DNA of 30,822 bases. Source: a virus. The translations under genes were made by a program, and so were the position numbers. The notes under the pieces are model-generated. The model was not told where the DNA came from. It did no database searches and worked only from the letters and a program-made list of their open reading frames with translations. Shown here in pieces: positions 6,969 to 15,381 of the stretch. The stretch is from positions 1-30,822 of the IMG/VR virus record IMGVR_UViG_3300025438_000086; one strand, written 5' to 3'. The first letter of the stretch is position 1; each line of letters starts with the position of its first letter.

Positions 6969-8072
6969 ATGGCTAGATCAGTATTCAACAAAAGTAAAGA
7001 TGTCAGTTTTTTAAAGCAACCAATGTTCTTTGGAGAGGACTTGGCTGTACAAAGATATGATTCAATGAAGTATCCTATCTTTGATAAACTAACTCAACAA
7101 CAACTTGGTTTCTTTTGGAGACCTGAAGAAGTATCTTTACAAAAAGATAGAAACGATTACCAAGAATTAAGACCAGAACAGAAATCAATCTTTACATCTA
7201 ATTTAAAATATCAAACTATGTTAGATAGTGTACAAGGTCGTGGTCCATGTTTGGCATTCTTACCATTTGTATCATTACCAGAATTAGAGGGTTGTATAGT
7301 GACTTGGGACTTTATGGAAACAATCCATAGTAGGTCTTATACATACATCATTAAGAACTTATATTCTAATCCAAGTGATGTATTTGATACTATTCTCAAA
7401 GACGAGAAGATAGAAAAGAGAGCACAATCAGTCACAAAAAATTATGATGATTTAATTGCGATAGGTCACAGATGGCATTTAGATAGAACTAAAGTTGACG
7501 AGTATGAATTAAAGAAAAAGTTATGGAAAGCTTTAGTGACTGTAAATATATTAGAGGGTTTAAGATTTTATGTATCATTTGCTTGTAGTTTTGCTTTTGG
7601 TGAATTAAAACTATTAGAAGGTTCAGCAAAAATTATATCTTTTATTGCTAGAGATGAAAGTCAACATTTGGCCATATCTCAAAGAATAATAAACAATTAT
7701 AGAGATATTGAAAAAGATAAAGTAATGGACAAAGTAATTAAAGATACTGAAAAAGAAGTTTATACAATGTATGATGACGCAGTAGGAGAAGAAAAAAGAT
7801 GGGCAACTTATCTATTTTCTCAAGGTTCTATGATAGGACTATCAGAAAAGTTATTACATCAATTCGTAGAATACACAGCTAATAGAAGAATGAAAGCAAT
7901 TGGTTTAAAACCTGCTTATGACCAAAAGACTAATCCATTACCATGGACAGACCATTGGTTAAATAGTAGAAGCTCACAAAACGCACCACAAGAAACAGAG
8001 ATTGAATCATATGTTATTGGTGGTATCAACCAAGATGTGAAAAAAGACCAGTTTAAAAAATTTAAATTATAA
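6969..8072 (+). CDS. nrdB: Class Ia ribonucleotide reductase, small (radical) subunit
   Basis: This subunit carries the di-iron/tyrosyl radical that starts catalysis in NrdA. Its 367 residues align by eye along the whole length with the E. coli-type protein. Iron ligands and radical residues are all present: D86 (YQTMLDS), E117 and H120 with radical tyrosine Y124 (ETIHSRSY), E196 (ILEGLRF), E230 and H233 (ARDESQH). W50 of the electron path (FFWRPEE) is kept. The C-terminal tail, which docks on NrdA, ends in FKKFKL. It is coupled to nrdA by a 20-base spacer and overlaps the next small gene by one base (TAATG). The enzyme should be active. Confidence 0.97.
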   Translation: MARSVFNKSKDVSFLKQPMFFGEDLAVQRYDSMKYPIFDKLTQQQLGFFWRPEEVSLQKDRNDYQELRPEQKSIFTSNLKYQTMLDSVQGRGPCLAFLPFVSLPELEGCIVTWDFMETIHSRSYTYIIKNLYSNPSDVFDTILKDEKIEKRAQSVTKNYDDLIAIGHRWHLDRTKVDEYELKKKLWKALVTVNILEGLRFYVSFACSFAFGELKLLEGSAKIISFIARDESQHLAISQRIINNYRDIEKDKVMDKVIKDTEKEVYTMYDDAVGEEKRWATYLFSQGSMIGLSEKLLHQFVEYTANRRMKAIGLKPAYDQKTNPLPWTDHWLNSRSSQNAPQETEIESYVIGGINQDVKKDQFKKFKL

Positions 8073-8260
8073 TGATTGAAACAAGACAAAAGACCTGTTC
8101 TAGCTGCGAAACTAAATACTCTATACAATGGGACATTGAGGTACAAGACCTTGAGCCATTGACTTGTCCATTCTGTGGACACGAAGTAGAGGAAGTGACT
8201 AGTGATGATGGAGAAGAAACAATCTGGACAAACGAATCTGAAGACGATAGTTGGAATTGA
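8072..8260 (+). CDS. Small zinc-ribbon protein
   Basis: This 62-residue protein has two CxxC knuckles (TCSSCETKY and TCPFCGHE, about 22 residues apart), the pattern of a small zinc ribbon, followed by a very acidic tail. Such proteins often bind nucleic acid or act as protein adaptors. It starts on the last base of the nrdB stop and its final 56 bases are overlapped in another frame by the RuvC-like gene, so the three are translationally linked. I do not recognise a specific family. Because it sits between ribonucleotide reductase and a recombination nuclease, a role in DNA metabolism is a reasonable guess only. Confidence 0.75.
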   Translation: MIETRQKTCSSCETKYSIQWDIEVQDLEPLTCPFCGHEVEEVTSDDGEETIWTNESEDDSWN

Positions 8261-8795
8261 TTATAGTTTAACAAGTCCAGCAATTTGTATAACAAATGAT
8301 TTTGTATTTGAGAATAGTAAATTTTTCTATTTGACAAACAAGAAAAAATATATTGGTAAAATGAGTTATAATATTTTTGGTTTTGAACATATGGAATACG
8401 ATACACCTATTCGTAGATTTAGTCAAATATCTGATTGGACATTTGACACAATTAATCAAACAATAAATTCACACTTAAAAGTTTTCATTGAAGGCTACTC
8501 GTTTGGCTCTAAAGGTCAAGCAGTATTTCAAATTGCTGAGAACTGTGGTATACTTAAATATAAATTACAGACAATGGATATAGATTATGATACAGTTGTA
8601 CCAAGTGTAGTTAAGAAAGGCGCATCTGGAAAAGGAAACGCCGATAAAGAATTAATGTATGAATCGTTTAGTAAAGAAACTAATACCGATTTAAAAAAGA
8701 TATTTGATACAACAAAGATAGGTAATCCTGTATCAGATATAGTAGATAGTTATTATGTAGCAAAAGTTGGTTATGAAAATTCTAAAAGCAAATAA
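8205..8795 (+). CDS. RuvC-like (RNase H fold) Holliday junction nuclease
   Basis: The product of about 196 residues should cut branched DNA formed during phage recombination, replication and packaging. Seen motifs: a first strand with D19 (TIVGIDYSLTSPA), E96 at the end of the fourth strand (VFIEGYSFGSKG) and a C-terminal aspartate pair D178/D181 (DIVDSYYVA), which is the acidic set of RuvC-type resolvases. GxA/GN-rich KKGASGKGNADK in the middle matches the phage subgroup. Three start codons compete (GTG 8202, ATG 8205, ATG 8208) behind AGAGGAAG; I chose ATG 8205. T4 itself uses a different resolvase (gp49), so this would be a replacement common in marine relatives. It overlaps both neighbours. 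Confidence 0.8.
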   Translation: MMEKKQSGQTNLKTIVGIDYSLTSPAICITNDFVFENSKFFYLTNKKKYIGKMSYNIFGFEHMEYDTPIRRFSQISDWTFDTINQTINSHLKVFIEGYSFGSKGQAVFQIAENCGILKYKLQTMDIDYDTVVPSVVKKGASGKGNADKELMYESFSKETNTDLKKIFDTTKIGNPVSDIVDSYYVAKVGYENSKSK

Positions 8796-9066
8796 AACAA
8801 TTAAAGGTTATACTACACAATCGGTTAATGTAAATGACCTAGCATACGGACATAGTGTTATAGATGCATTAGGTTATGAAAAGCTTGTAGAAAGAATTGA
8901 GAAAGATGGTATGGTATGGCCATTGATAGTAAATGACAATTTAATTAAGTACGGAAACAAAAGACTACTATATGCCAGAGTATATGGATATGATTTAGTT
9001 GATTGTGTTTTTGAAACTAATATAAGTAGTTTAGATAAACTAGGTGATATGACAAGGATCAAATGA
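8773..9066 (+). CDS. ParB/sulfiredoxin-fold small protein
   Basis: From ATG 8773 (a TTG six bases earlier is possible) the product has 97 residues. The segment about 18-80 follows the N-terminal ParB pattern: a SVNVNDL strand, a helix with LVERIEKDG, then WPLIV, and a GNKRLLYARVYGYDLVDC block corresponding to the GxRRLxAA-G motif that in ParB-family proteins binds CTP or forms the nuclease-like core. There is no helix-turn-helix domain, so it is not a partition protein. Isolated ParB-fold proteins in phages are reported as nucleases, methylase partners or NTP-binding regulators; nothing here decides between these. It overlaps the RuvC-like gene by 23 bases and gmd by 4. Confidence 0.6.
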   Translation: MKILKANKTIKGYTTQSVNVNDLAYGHSVIDALGYEKLVERIEKDGMVWPLIVNDNLIKYGNKRLLYARVYGYDLVDCVFETNISSLDKLGDMTRIK

Positions 9067-10064
9067 AAAAGGCGATTATAACAGGAGTGACAGGACAAGA
9101 CGGTGGTTATCTAGCGAAACTACTACTTGATAAAGGATACAAGGTATACGGCGCTCAGAGGCGTAATACAGGTAATAGATATTGGCGTTTAGATGAACTA
9201 GGTATTACAGACAAGATTGAGTTTGTGGATATAGATTTAGGCGAACCATACAATATAGAGAAAGTTATTGAAAAAGTACAACCAGATGAATTTTATAATC
9301 TGGCAGCACAATCATTTGTAGGTTTATCATTTGAACAACCACAAGTCACTACTATAACAAACTCTCTAGGTGTACTAAACATATTAGAAGTAATAAGAAA
9401 TAAGTTTCCTAAAATAAAATTCTATCAAGCTTCAACATCAGAGATGTTTGGTAAGGTACAAGAAACACCACAAAAAGAAACAACAAGATTTCACCCTCGT
9501 AGTCCATACGGAGTTGCTAAAGCATATTCACATTACTTAACACAAAATTATAGAGAGAGTTATGGTCTCTTTGCTTGTAGTGGTATTTTATTTAACCACG
9601 AAAGTCCAATGAGAGGTGAAGAATTTGTCACTAGAAAAATTACAAAAGGTTTAGTAGAATATACAAAGAATGGTAAAGTATTAGAATTAGGTAATATAGA
9701 ATCATATAGAGATTGGGGTCACGCTGAAGATTATGTTGAAGCGATGTGGTTAATGCTACAACAAGATGAACCAGAAGATTTTGTTATATCAACAGGTAAG
9801 ACAATTCAAATAAAAGATTTTATAGTAAGATGTTTAGATGAACTACAAATAGCTTATGAATTTAATGGACATGAAGTAATAGATGTACATACTAGAGAAC
9901 ATATAATTAAAACAAATCCTAAATTTTTTAGACCAGCAGAAGTAGATTTACTTGTTGGTGATAGTACAAAAGCAAAAGAAAAGTTATTGTGGCGACCTAA
10001 ACATACACTAGAAACATTAGTTAGAGATATGATAAAAGAAGATTTGAGAAGATGGAAAAGTTAA
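9063..10064 (+). CDS. gmd: GDP-mannose 4,6-dehydratase
   Basis: The enzyme converts GDP-mannose to GDP-4-keto-6-deoxymannose, the precursor of GDP-fucose, GDP-rhamnose and GDP-perosamine. The 333-residue protein is a short-chain dehydrogenase of the extended type: NAD(P) loop GVTGQDG (8-14), the RR dinucleotide at about 33-34, then catalytic T125, E127 (STSEMFG) and Y149-x3-K153 (SPYGVAKAY). The NHESPMRGEEFVTRKI block is characteristic of GMD. It opens the glycan cassette and supplies the only nucleotide-sugar step seen in it, so the later steps must use host enzymes or the 4-keto sugar itself. AAGGATC upstream serves as ribosome site. It overlaps both neighbours. Confidence 0.93.
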   Translation: MKKAIITGVTGQDGGYLAKLLLDKGYKVYGAQRRNTGNRYWRLDELGITDKIEFVDIDLGEPYNIEKVIEKVQPDEFYNLAAQSFVGLSFEQPQVTTITNSLGVLNILEVIRNKFPKIKFYQASTSEMFGKVQETPQKETTRFHPRSPYGVAKAYSHYLTQNYRESYGLFACSGILFNHESPMRGEEFVTRKITKGLVEYTKNGKVLELGNIESYRDWGHAEDYVEAMWLMLQQDEPEDFVISTGKTIQIKDFIVRCLDELQIAYEFNGHEVIDVHTREHIIKTNPKFFRPAEVDLLVGDSTKAKEKLLWRPKHTLETLVRDMIKEDLRRWKS

Positions 10065-10792
10065 TCTGGACAGACGAAGATAAATTCTTCATCACTACAT
10101 TTAATAAAAGATTGTATGATGATTACGCATATAAGTTTTTACAAACATATGCTGAAACAAAACAAACAATCAAAATGATTTGTTATGTAGAAGAAGATTA
10201 TCAATATCCTAATTACGCTGGTATAACTTATGTAAATATACTAAAAGAGATGCCAGAACTAGTTGCGTTTAAAGAAAGACATAAAGACAAAGTATGGAAT
10301 GATGACAGTGACTTCTTACAAAACGCAGTAAGATTTTCACATAAAGTATTCGCACAATACCATGCAAGTAAACTAGGTAAAAAGTTTATGTGGTTAGACG
10401 CAGATAATATCTTTATGAAAGAGATACCAAATAATTTTATGGATACTTTTATTCCAGATGATAAGTTTATTACTTTTTATGGTAGAGATCATTATACTGA
10501 ATGTGGTGTTATAGGATTTAATTGTAAAGACGAAGATAGTAAACAATTCTTTGATTTATATTTAAGTCATTATACAGAAGACAAAATTTGGAACATGGTA
10601 AATAAAACTGATTGTCATGCTTTAGACAATACTAGAAACATGATTAAACCAAAAGAAAGAAACAAAGCTGATGGCCATGGGGGTCATATCATAGCTAGAG
10701 ATAAAGAAATTAACCCTTACATAGATCACAAAAAGGGTAAAAGAAAATACAAGGATAATAGTCCAGAATGGGTGAAACAAACAAATGATTAA
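10052..10792 (+). CDS. Putative glycosyltransferase, GT-A fold
   Basis: This 246-residue protein has a metal-binding DxD motif in KFMWLDADNIFMKEIP (about residues 111-126), the hallmark of GT-A nucleotide-sugar transferases, inside a pattern of short strands and helices. A later HYTECGVIGF stretch resembles the acceptor side of phage and capsule glycosyltransferases, and DGHGGHIIARD carries histidines that could bind metal. No signal peptide or membrane segment is seen, so it acts in the cytoplasm. The start overlaps gmd by 13 bases. Donor and acceptor sugars cannot be told from sequence. Confidence is good for the class and low for specificity. Confidence 0.75.
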   Translation: MEKLIWTDEDKFFITTFNKRLYDDYAYKFLQTYAETKQTIKMICYVEEDYQYPNYAGITYVNILKEMPELVAFKERHKDKVWNDDSDFLQNAVRFSHKVFAQYHASKLGKKFMWLDADNIFMKEIPNNFMDTFIPDDKFITFYGRDHYTECGVIGFNCKDEDSKQFFDLYLSHYTEDKIWNMVNKTDCHALDNTRNMIKPKERNKADGHGGHIIARDKEINPYIDHKKGKRKYKDNSPEWVKQTND

Positions 10793-11459
10793 TATTTTTA
10801 TAGGATACGATAGAAACGAAAAGATTGCGTACCATGTTCTATCACAAAGTATATTACGAAACGCAACAAGACCAATTAGAATAACACCACTCTATCAACC
10901 TAATATTAAATATGAATTTAGTAGAGAACGAAGTAAGATAGAATCAACTGAGTTTTCTTTCAGTAGATTTATTGTACCTAAACTTATGGACTATTCAGGT
11001 TGGGCATTGTTTATGGATTGTGATATGTTAATGAAAGCTGATATATCAGAACTATGGGCGTTAAGGGACGATAGATATGCGGTACAAGTAGCTAAACATG
11101 ATTATGTACCAAAAGAAAAGACAAAATTTTTAGGACAAGAACAAACAATATATCCTAGAAAGAATTGGTCTAGTTTTATGTTGATGAATTGTAGAAAGTG
11201 TACAACACTAACCAGTGACTTTGTAAATACATCAACAGGATCACAGCTACATCAATTTAAATGGATAGATGATGATAACTTAATAGGTGATATACCATTA
11301 GAATGGAATTGGTTAGTTGGTGAGTACGATAAAAAACCTGATGTAAAAAACTTACACTATACAAAAGGTGGCCCATATTTTAAACATTATAAAGATTGTG
11401 ATTATGCTGAAGATTGGTACGAAGAATATAACAATACTGTAAAGGTTGACATAGAATAA
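10785..11459 (+). CDS. Glycosyltransferase, GT8-like
   Basis: This 224-residue protein starts with INIFIGYDRNEKIAYHVLSQS, the first strand and helix common in GT8-type and LPS-type transferases. It carries the DxD motif in WALFMDCDMLMKADI (about residues 74-88) and a C-terminal NLHYTKGGPYF block in which histidine and glycine usually close the metal and donor site. It is probably a cytoplasmic, retaining nucleotide-sugar transferase. It overlaps its left neighbour by 8 bases and its right neighbour by 1. The donor is unknown. Similar genes occur in phages and in alphaproteobacterial surface-polysaccharide loci, which fits either capture from a host or long maintenance in the phage line. Confidence 0.82.
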   Translation: MINIFIGYDRNEKIAYHVLSQSILRNATRPIRITPLYQPNIKYEFSRERSKIESTEFSFSRFIVPKLMDYSGWALFMDCDMLMKADISELWALRDDRYAVQVAKHDYVPKEKTKFLGQEQTIYPRKNWSSFMLMNCRKCTTLTSDFVNTSTGSQLHQFKWIDDDNLIGDIPLEWNWLVGEYDKKPDVKNLHYTKGGPYFKHYKDCDYAEDWYEEYNNTVKVDIE

Positions 11460-12484
11460 TGGGTAGAAAGTATATAATAGACGAAACTGGACAATGGGAA
11501 CTGGAAACTGTTATGACTCCTCAACAAGCTAAAAGATATCAAGCTAGACAAAGAACTTTAACTGTTTGGTTAAAAACAACAAGTGCTGGTCCTAAGAGAG
11601 ACCTATTACAAGCGTTTGGTAAAGGTGCTGAGAAACATGATGTTAAAGTTAACTATTGTATGGAAGATCATACTGAAGTAGCACCAACAGATTATGATGT
11701 AGTCTTTGCTTTTAAATCAGATGGTATCAGCTCTCCAACACATAATTTAAGAGAAAAAGCCTCTGGAAGAAATACTAGTAAGCAAGTATTTTTCTTTGAT
11801 AGTAATGTTTTAAAATACTATGAAAAGATGACAAGATATTATAGAATACCATATAGGTCAATACACCCACAGCACGCAGACTATATGACACCAGAACCTC
11901 TTACATTTAAAAGAAAACCACAAGTGTTAAAAGATATGGGATTAGAATTAAAACCTTTAAGAACTGAAGGTAATCATATATTACTTTGTTTGAATAGAGG
12001 GTTTGGTGGATTCTCATCTTTTGGTAAAGGTTGTTATGAATGGGCTAAAGAAACTGTAGAAGAATTAAGAAAGCATACACAAAGACCAATAATAATTAGA
12101 TCACATAATCATGCTAAAGAAACATTAGAACTACAAGAAGACAGAAAGAATTTAGATTGGATATTAGAAAACCATAAAGACATAACTCATACAGCTTTAG
12201 GTAAAACTGATTTGTTAGATGATATGAAAAATGCTTGGGCAGTAGTATGTTATACCTCTACATCAGCTGCTGTTGCTTTGATTGAAGGTATACCTATGTT
12301 TTCTACACACGAGGGTTGTTTTGCTAGTAATTGGAGCTCTGGTAAGTTAGAAGATATAGAAAATCCTAAAGAGGTTAATAGACTACAATTTTTACATTAC
12401 TATATTAATTGCCATTGGACACAGGAAGAAGTAGAGAGTGGAATGTTTTGGAACAAATTTCAAAAATTCTATATAAAAAAATGA
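11459..12484 (+). CDS. GT-B-like glycosyltransferase, paralogue 1
   Basis: This 341-residue protein has two alpha/beta halves. The C-terminal half contains IIIRSHNHAK followed by NAWAVVCYTSTSAAVALIEG (about 258-277) and IPMFST, a motif also found in capsule and CDP-glycerol/Kdo-type transferases, where the Ser/Thr-Ala-Glu-Gly-IP segment holds the donor phosphate. The N-terminal half has VFFFDSNVLKYYEKMTRYYR, a motif shared with the next gene. Three more genes in this cassette (12481, 14443, 17662) carry the same C-terminal motif, so the four look like an expanded family. No DxD, signal peptide or TM is seen. The specific sugar is unknown. Confidence 0.75.
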   Translation: MGRKYIIDETGQWELETVMTPQQAKRYQARQRTLTVWLKTTSAGPKRDLLQAFGKGAEKHDVKVNYCMEDHTEVAPTDYDVVFAFKSDGISSPTHNLREKASGRNTSKQVFFFDSNVLKYYEKMTRYYRIPYRSIHPQHADYMTPEPLTFKRKPQVLKDMGLELKPLRTEGNHILLCLNRGFGGFSSFGKGCYEWAKETVEELRKHTQRPIIIRSHNHAKETLELQEDRKNLDWILENHKDITHTALGKTDLLDDMKNAWAVVCYTSTSAAVALIEGIPMFSTHEGCFASNWSSGKLEDIENPKEVNRLQFLHYYINCHWTQEEVESGMFWNKFQKFYIKK

Positions 12485-13422
12485 TAATCGGATTTGAAAC
12501 AGGTAAGGGATTTAACGATAGAGTTATACATGGCTTTGTAAATAGAGTAGATAACTGTGTCTTTCAAACATTTGAAAAAAAGCATGTACAAAAGCAATAC
12601 AAAGATGACATGATTGTACATAAAAATCCATTACCAAAAGATGTAGATCATAGATGGCAAGCGTTAGAAGAATTTAATAATCCACAATTACCTACAAGTG
12701 CATATGCTTTTTGGGGATTTTTAAGAAGTACACACAAGATATATCAAAAAGCAATAAAAGAGAAGATAGATTTTTACTTCTTTGATCAAGCATACTTTTA
12801 TCATAAGATACACGGAGCTAAAAAGTCTAGCCATGAGTTATTTAGAAATCCATATATTAGAGTTTGTAAGAACGAATTTAATAAAGAAACAATAGATGAT
12901 ATTAGAGAAACAGGTTTATTTAAATTAAAAAGACAAGGTTTAGAAGACTTTGAATTACACCCATGGAAAAAAGATGGCAAGAAAGTTTATATTATACCAC
13001 CATCGTTTCATATGTGTGAGTTTTTAGGGTTGACACACGCTGATGTTTTAAAAGATATGGTAGATCAAGTGAAAGCTAATACAGATAGAGAAATAGTTAT
13101 TAGGTATAAGAAACCAAATGGTCAGTATAATCCAAGACCAGTAGAAATAGATGCACAAGACGCTTGGGCTGTTGTATCTTTTCAATCAAATGCTGTTATT
13201 AGATTTATAATGCAGGGTGTTCCATCATTTACATATCTACCAAAACACTCTGTTGCAGTACCATTATCTTTACAAGACTTAACTAAAATAGATACACCAA
13301 TATATCCTGACAATAGATATGAATGGTTGTGTAATTTAGCAAATAATCAATTCCAGGAAAAAGATGTTTACTCTGGTAATGTATTAACTTATTTAGATAG
13401 GGACCCAAAAAAATGGACATAG
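12481..13422 (+). CDS. GT-B-like glycosyltransferase, paralogue 2
   Basis: The start ATG 12481 overlaps the stop of the previous gene (ATGA) and gives 313 residues; a longer frame from 12409 would run through the neighbour and is less likely. FYFFDQAYFYHKIHG near residues 98-112 corresponds to the FFFDSN block of paralogue 1. Near 228-250, DAWAVVSFQSNAVIRFIMQG plus VPSFTY corresponds to the donor-binding motif, although the usual Glu-Gly is replaced by Gln-Gly. EIVIRYKKPNG precedes it as in the others. It is probably a cytoplasmic transferase with a different acceptor. The Gln for Glu change may alter donor binding or activity. Confidence 0.7.
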   Translation: MIIGFETGKGFNDRVIHGFVNRVDNCVFQTFEKKHVQKQYKDDMIVHKNPLPKDVDHRWQALEEFNNPQLPTSAYAFWGFLRSTHKIYQKAIKEKIDFYFFDQAYFYHKIHGAKKSSHELFRNPYIRVCKNEFNKETIDDIRETGLFKLKRQGLEDFELHPWKKDGKKVYIIPPSFHMCEFLGLTHADVLKDMVDQVKANTDREIVIRYKKPNGQYNPRPVEIDAQDAWAVVSFQSNAVIRFIMQGVPSFTYLPKHSVAVPLSLQDLTKIDTPIYPDNRYEWLCNLANNQFQEKDVYSGNVLTYLDRDPKKWT

Positions 13423-13913
13423 AATTTGGTGGTGGAGAAACACCTCGTAAAAAAGATTATAGACAAGTAGATATAAGAAAGATTAGAGAAGATGATATTG
13501 TATGTGCTGCTTGGGAAGTAGAGAAACACATAGACCCAAACACAGTAGAGAACATTTACTCACGCCATTTCTTTGAACACTTAACACACGCACAAGCAGT
13601 AAAGACTTTAGATGCATGGTACAATATATGTAAACCAGGCGCAGAGATAACTATGTTAGTACCTAATATGAACTTACACTTATGGCAATGGAATAATTGG
13701 GATAAGTTAGATGAGAAACAAAAAGACCATTGTCGTGCTGGATTTTGGGGTTGGCAAAGAGAAGGTGATGAAAGTGCTTGGGATTTACATAAATCAGGTT
13801 ATGATTTTCCTAAACTAAAAGAACTAGTTGAACAACATAAATTTAAAAATATAAACAAGGTTATGTCAGATGGACCAACAGATAAACACTTGGCAGTAAA
13901 GTTTTACAAATGA
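13413..13913 (+). CDS. SAM-dependent methyltransferase-like protein (COG4627 type)
   Basis: This 166-residue protein begins with IEFGGGETPRKKDYRQVDIR, a degenerate SAM-binding loop (GGG in place of GxGxG) followed by an acidic strand end. NIYSRHFFEHLTHAQAVKTL and CKPGAEITMLVPN match the post-motif region of small predicted methyltransferases often found beside polysaccharide genes. The N terminus is very short before motif I, so the fold lacks the first helices of larger family members. It probably methylates a sugar or an intermediate of the cassette, but substrate and activity are inference. It overlaps the previous gene by 10 bases and the next by 4. Confidence 0.75.
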   Translation: MDIEFGGGETPRKKDYRQVDIRKIREDDIVCAAWEVEKHIDPNTVENIYSRHFFEHLTHAQAVKTLDAWYNICKPGAEITMLVPNMNLHLWQWNNWDKLDEKQKDHCRAGFWGWQREGDESAWDLHKSGYDFPKLKELVEQHKFKNINKVMSDGPTDKHLAVKFYK

Positions 13914-14446
13914 CAGTACCAGAACATTTAGGTGGACATCTTAATAGAACAAATACAGATGGACCACTATTACAATATATAAAAGAAAGATTTAAAACAA
14001 CATCTATGCTAGATATAGGTTGTGGACCAGGTGGTATGAGAGAAGTTGCCAATGGTATGGGTATAGATTGGTATGGTGTAGATGGCGATAAAACTGTTAT
14101 AGAGAATACTGATTACTCATTAGTACATGACTTTACACTAGGAGAAGCAACATTAGATAAGACTTTTGATTTAGTATGGTGTACAGAATTTTTAGAGCAT
14201 GTAGAAGAAAAGTATGTGCCTAACTATATGCCATTGTTTGAAAAGGGTACTATGGCTGTTGTGACTGCGGCACCTCCAGGTTGGCCAGGTCATCATCATG
14301 TTAATTGTAGAGATCAAAGTTATTGGATAGATGTATTTAAAGACTATGGATTAAGATATAACGAAGAACTTACAAATGAATTTAAGAGTTTATCTCAAAT
14401 GAGAAAGAACTTTTTTAAAAGAGCTGGTATGGTATTTTTAAAATGA
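13910..14446 (+). CDS. SAM-dependent methyltransferase, class I
   Basis: This 178-residue protein has a clear SAM-binding motif I, MLDIGCGPGGMREVA (about residues 33-47), an acidic post-I residue in WYGVDGDK, and motif-IV-like FDLVWCTEFLEHVEE (about 84-98). GHHHVNCRDQSYWIDVFKDYG near the C terminus resembles the substrate side of sugar O-methyltransferases. It is soluble. It overlaps the preceding methyltransferase-like gene and the following glycosyltransferase gene by 4 bases each, so the three are translated together. Two adjacent but unlike methyltransferases suggest modification at two positions or on two sugars. The substrate cannot be read from the sequence. Confidence 0.85.
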   Translation: MTVPEHLGGHLNRTNTDGPLLQYIKERFKTTSMLDIGCGPGGMREVANGMGIDWYGVDGDKTVIENTDYSLVHDFTLGEATLDKTFDLVWCTEFLEHVEEKYVPNYMPLFEKGTMAVVTAAPPGWPGHHHVNCRDQSYWIDVFKDYGLRYNEELTNEFKSLSQMRKNFFKRAGMVFLK

Positions 14447-15381
14447 TAGTTGGTATAGAAGGTAGTTTTAGAACAGAAATGGGTTGGGTATTTCCTACTC
14501 ACAAAGATTTTAAATTAGTATCCTTTGATGATGCTAAAAGACTAGACATGAAAGATATTGACGCATTTATTCAAACAAATGTGTTAGGTATATTTAAAAA
14601 CAAAATGACAGATCAGCATGAGTTTATGGATAGTACAGGTAAACCTAGAATAGTTATTGAACAAGCTGTCTTTAGAAAAAACATAGACTTTGATAAACCA
14701 GAAACTAATTATTACAAAGTAGGATTAAATCATTTTACATATAACAAGGGTATATTCTTTAATGAAAATAGTCCTAGTGATAGATGGGAAAGAATACAAA
14801 AAGAACAAGACATACAAATTAAGCCATGGAAGAATAATGATTATGATGATTCACAATACATTTTATTGCTATTACAAAATCCAATAGATACAAGTTTAAA
14901 TCCTTTGATTGAAAGAGGTGAGAAGTATGACGATTGGATTATTAAAACAATTAGACAAATTAGAAATATATCAAGTAAAAAGATTAGAGTTAGATTACAC
15001 CCTAGATTTTTAGATAGATTTAATAAAGAAAAACTTGTGGAAGAAAATGTAGAGATTAGTAATAACTATGCTGGTTGGAATAAATCAAATGGTGGCCAAA
15101 GTTTATATGATGATTTTAGTAAAGCTTGGGCATGTGTGACATTTTCTAGTAATGCTGCAACAGAAGCTGTGTGTGAAGGAATACCAGTTATCAATTTAGA
15201 TAACTCTAGTTTTTCTTGGCCAGTATCTTACCACAATTTAGATGTTCTAAATAATCTTAGTTTAGAATGTGACTTTGATAGAACACAATGGTTAAATGAT
15301 TGTGCTTATACACAATGGACATTAGAAGAATTAAATAAAGGTATAGTACATAAAAGATTATTAGATGGCGATAGAACTTAA
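14443..15381 (+). CDS. GT-B-like glycosyltransferase, paralogue 3
   Basis: This 312-residue protein carries the cassette's shared donor motif: KKIRVRLHPRF, then KAWACVTFSSNAATEAVCEG and IPVINLDNSS (about 185-260), here with the full Ala-Glu-x-x-x-Glu-Gly-IP pattern. A TQWTLEELNKGI block near the end matches the TQEEVESGM end of paralogue 1 and FTLQEIEDGV of paralogue 4. That shared ending supports common descent rather than chance. The N-terminal half differs and would set acceptor choice. No membrane segment is present. It overlaps the methyltransferase gene upstream by 4 bases and the sulfotransferase gene downstream by 17. Confidence 0.75.
   Translation: MIVGIEGSFRTEMGWVFPTHKDFKLVSFDDAKRLDMKDIDAFIQTNVLGIFKNKMTDQHEFMDSTGKPRIVIEQAVFRKNIDFDKPETNYYKVGLNHFTYNKGIFFNENSPSDRWERIQKEQDIQIKPWKNNDYDDSQYILLLLQNPIDTSLNPLIERGEKYDDWIIKTIRQIRNISSKKIRVRLHPRFLDRFNKEKLVEENVEISNNYAGWNKSNGGQSLYDDFSKAWACVTFSSNAATEAVCEGIPVINLDNSSFSWPVSYHNLDVLNNLSLECDFDRTQWLNDCAYTQWTLEELNKGIVHKRLLDGDRT

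Noticed and set aside
11446-11478. TTGACA followed by TATATAAT near the start of the 11459 gene
   Set aside because: The spacer is 19 or 21 bp depending on the box chosen, and it lies inside a tightly coupled gene run with no need for a promoter.
13030-13058. TTGACA preceded by AGGG inside the 12481 gene
   Set aside because: No acceptable -10 hexamer at 16-18 bp (AGATAT or GATATG only).
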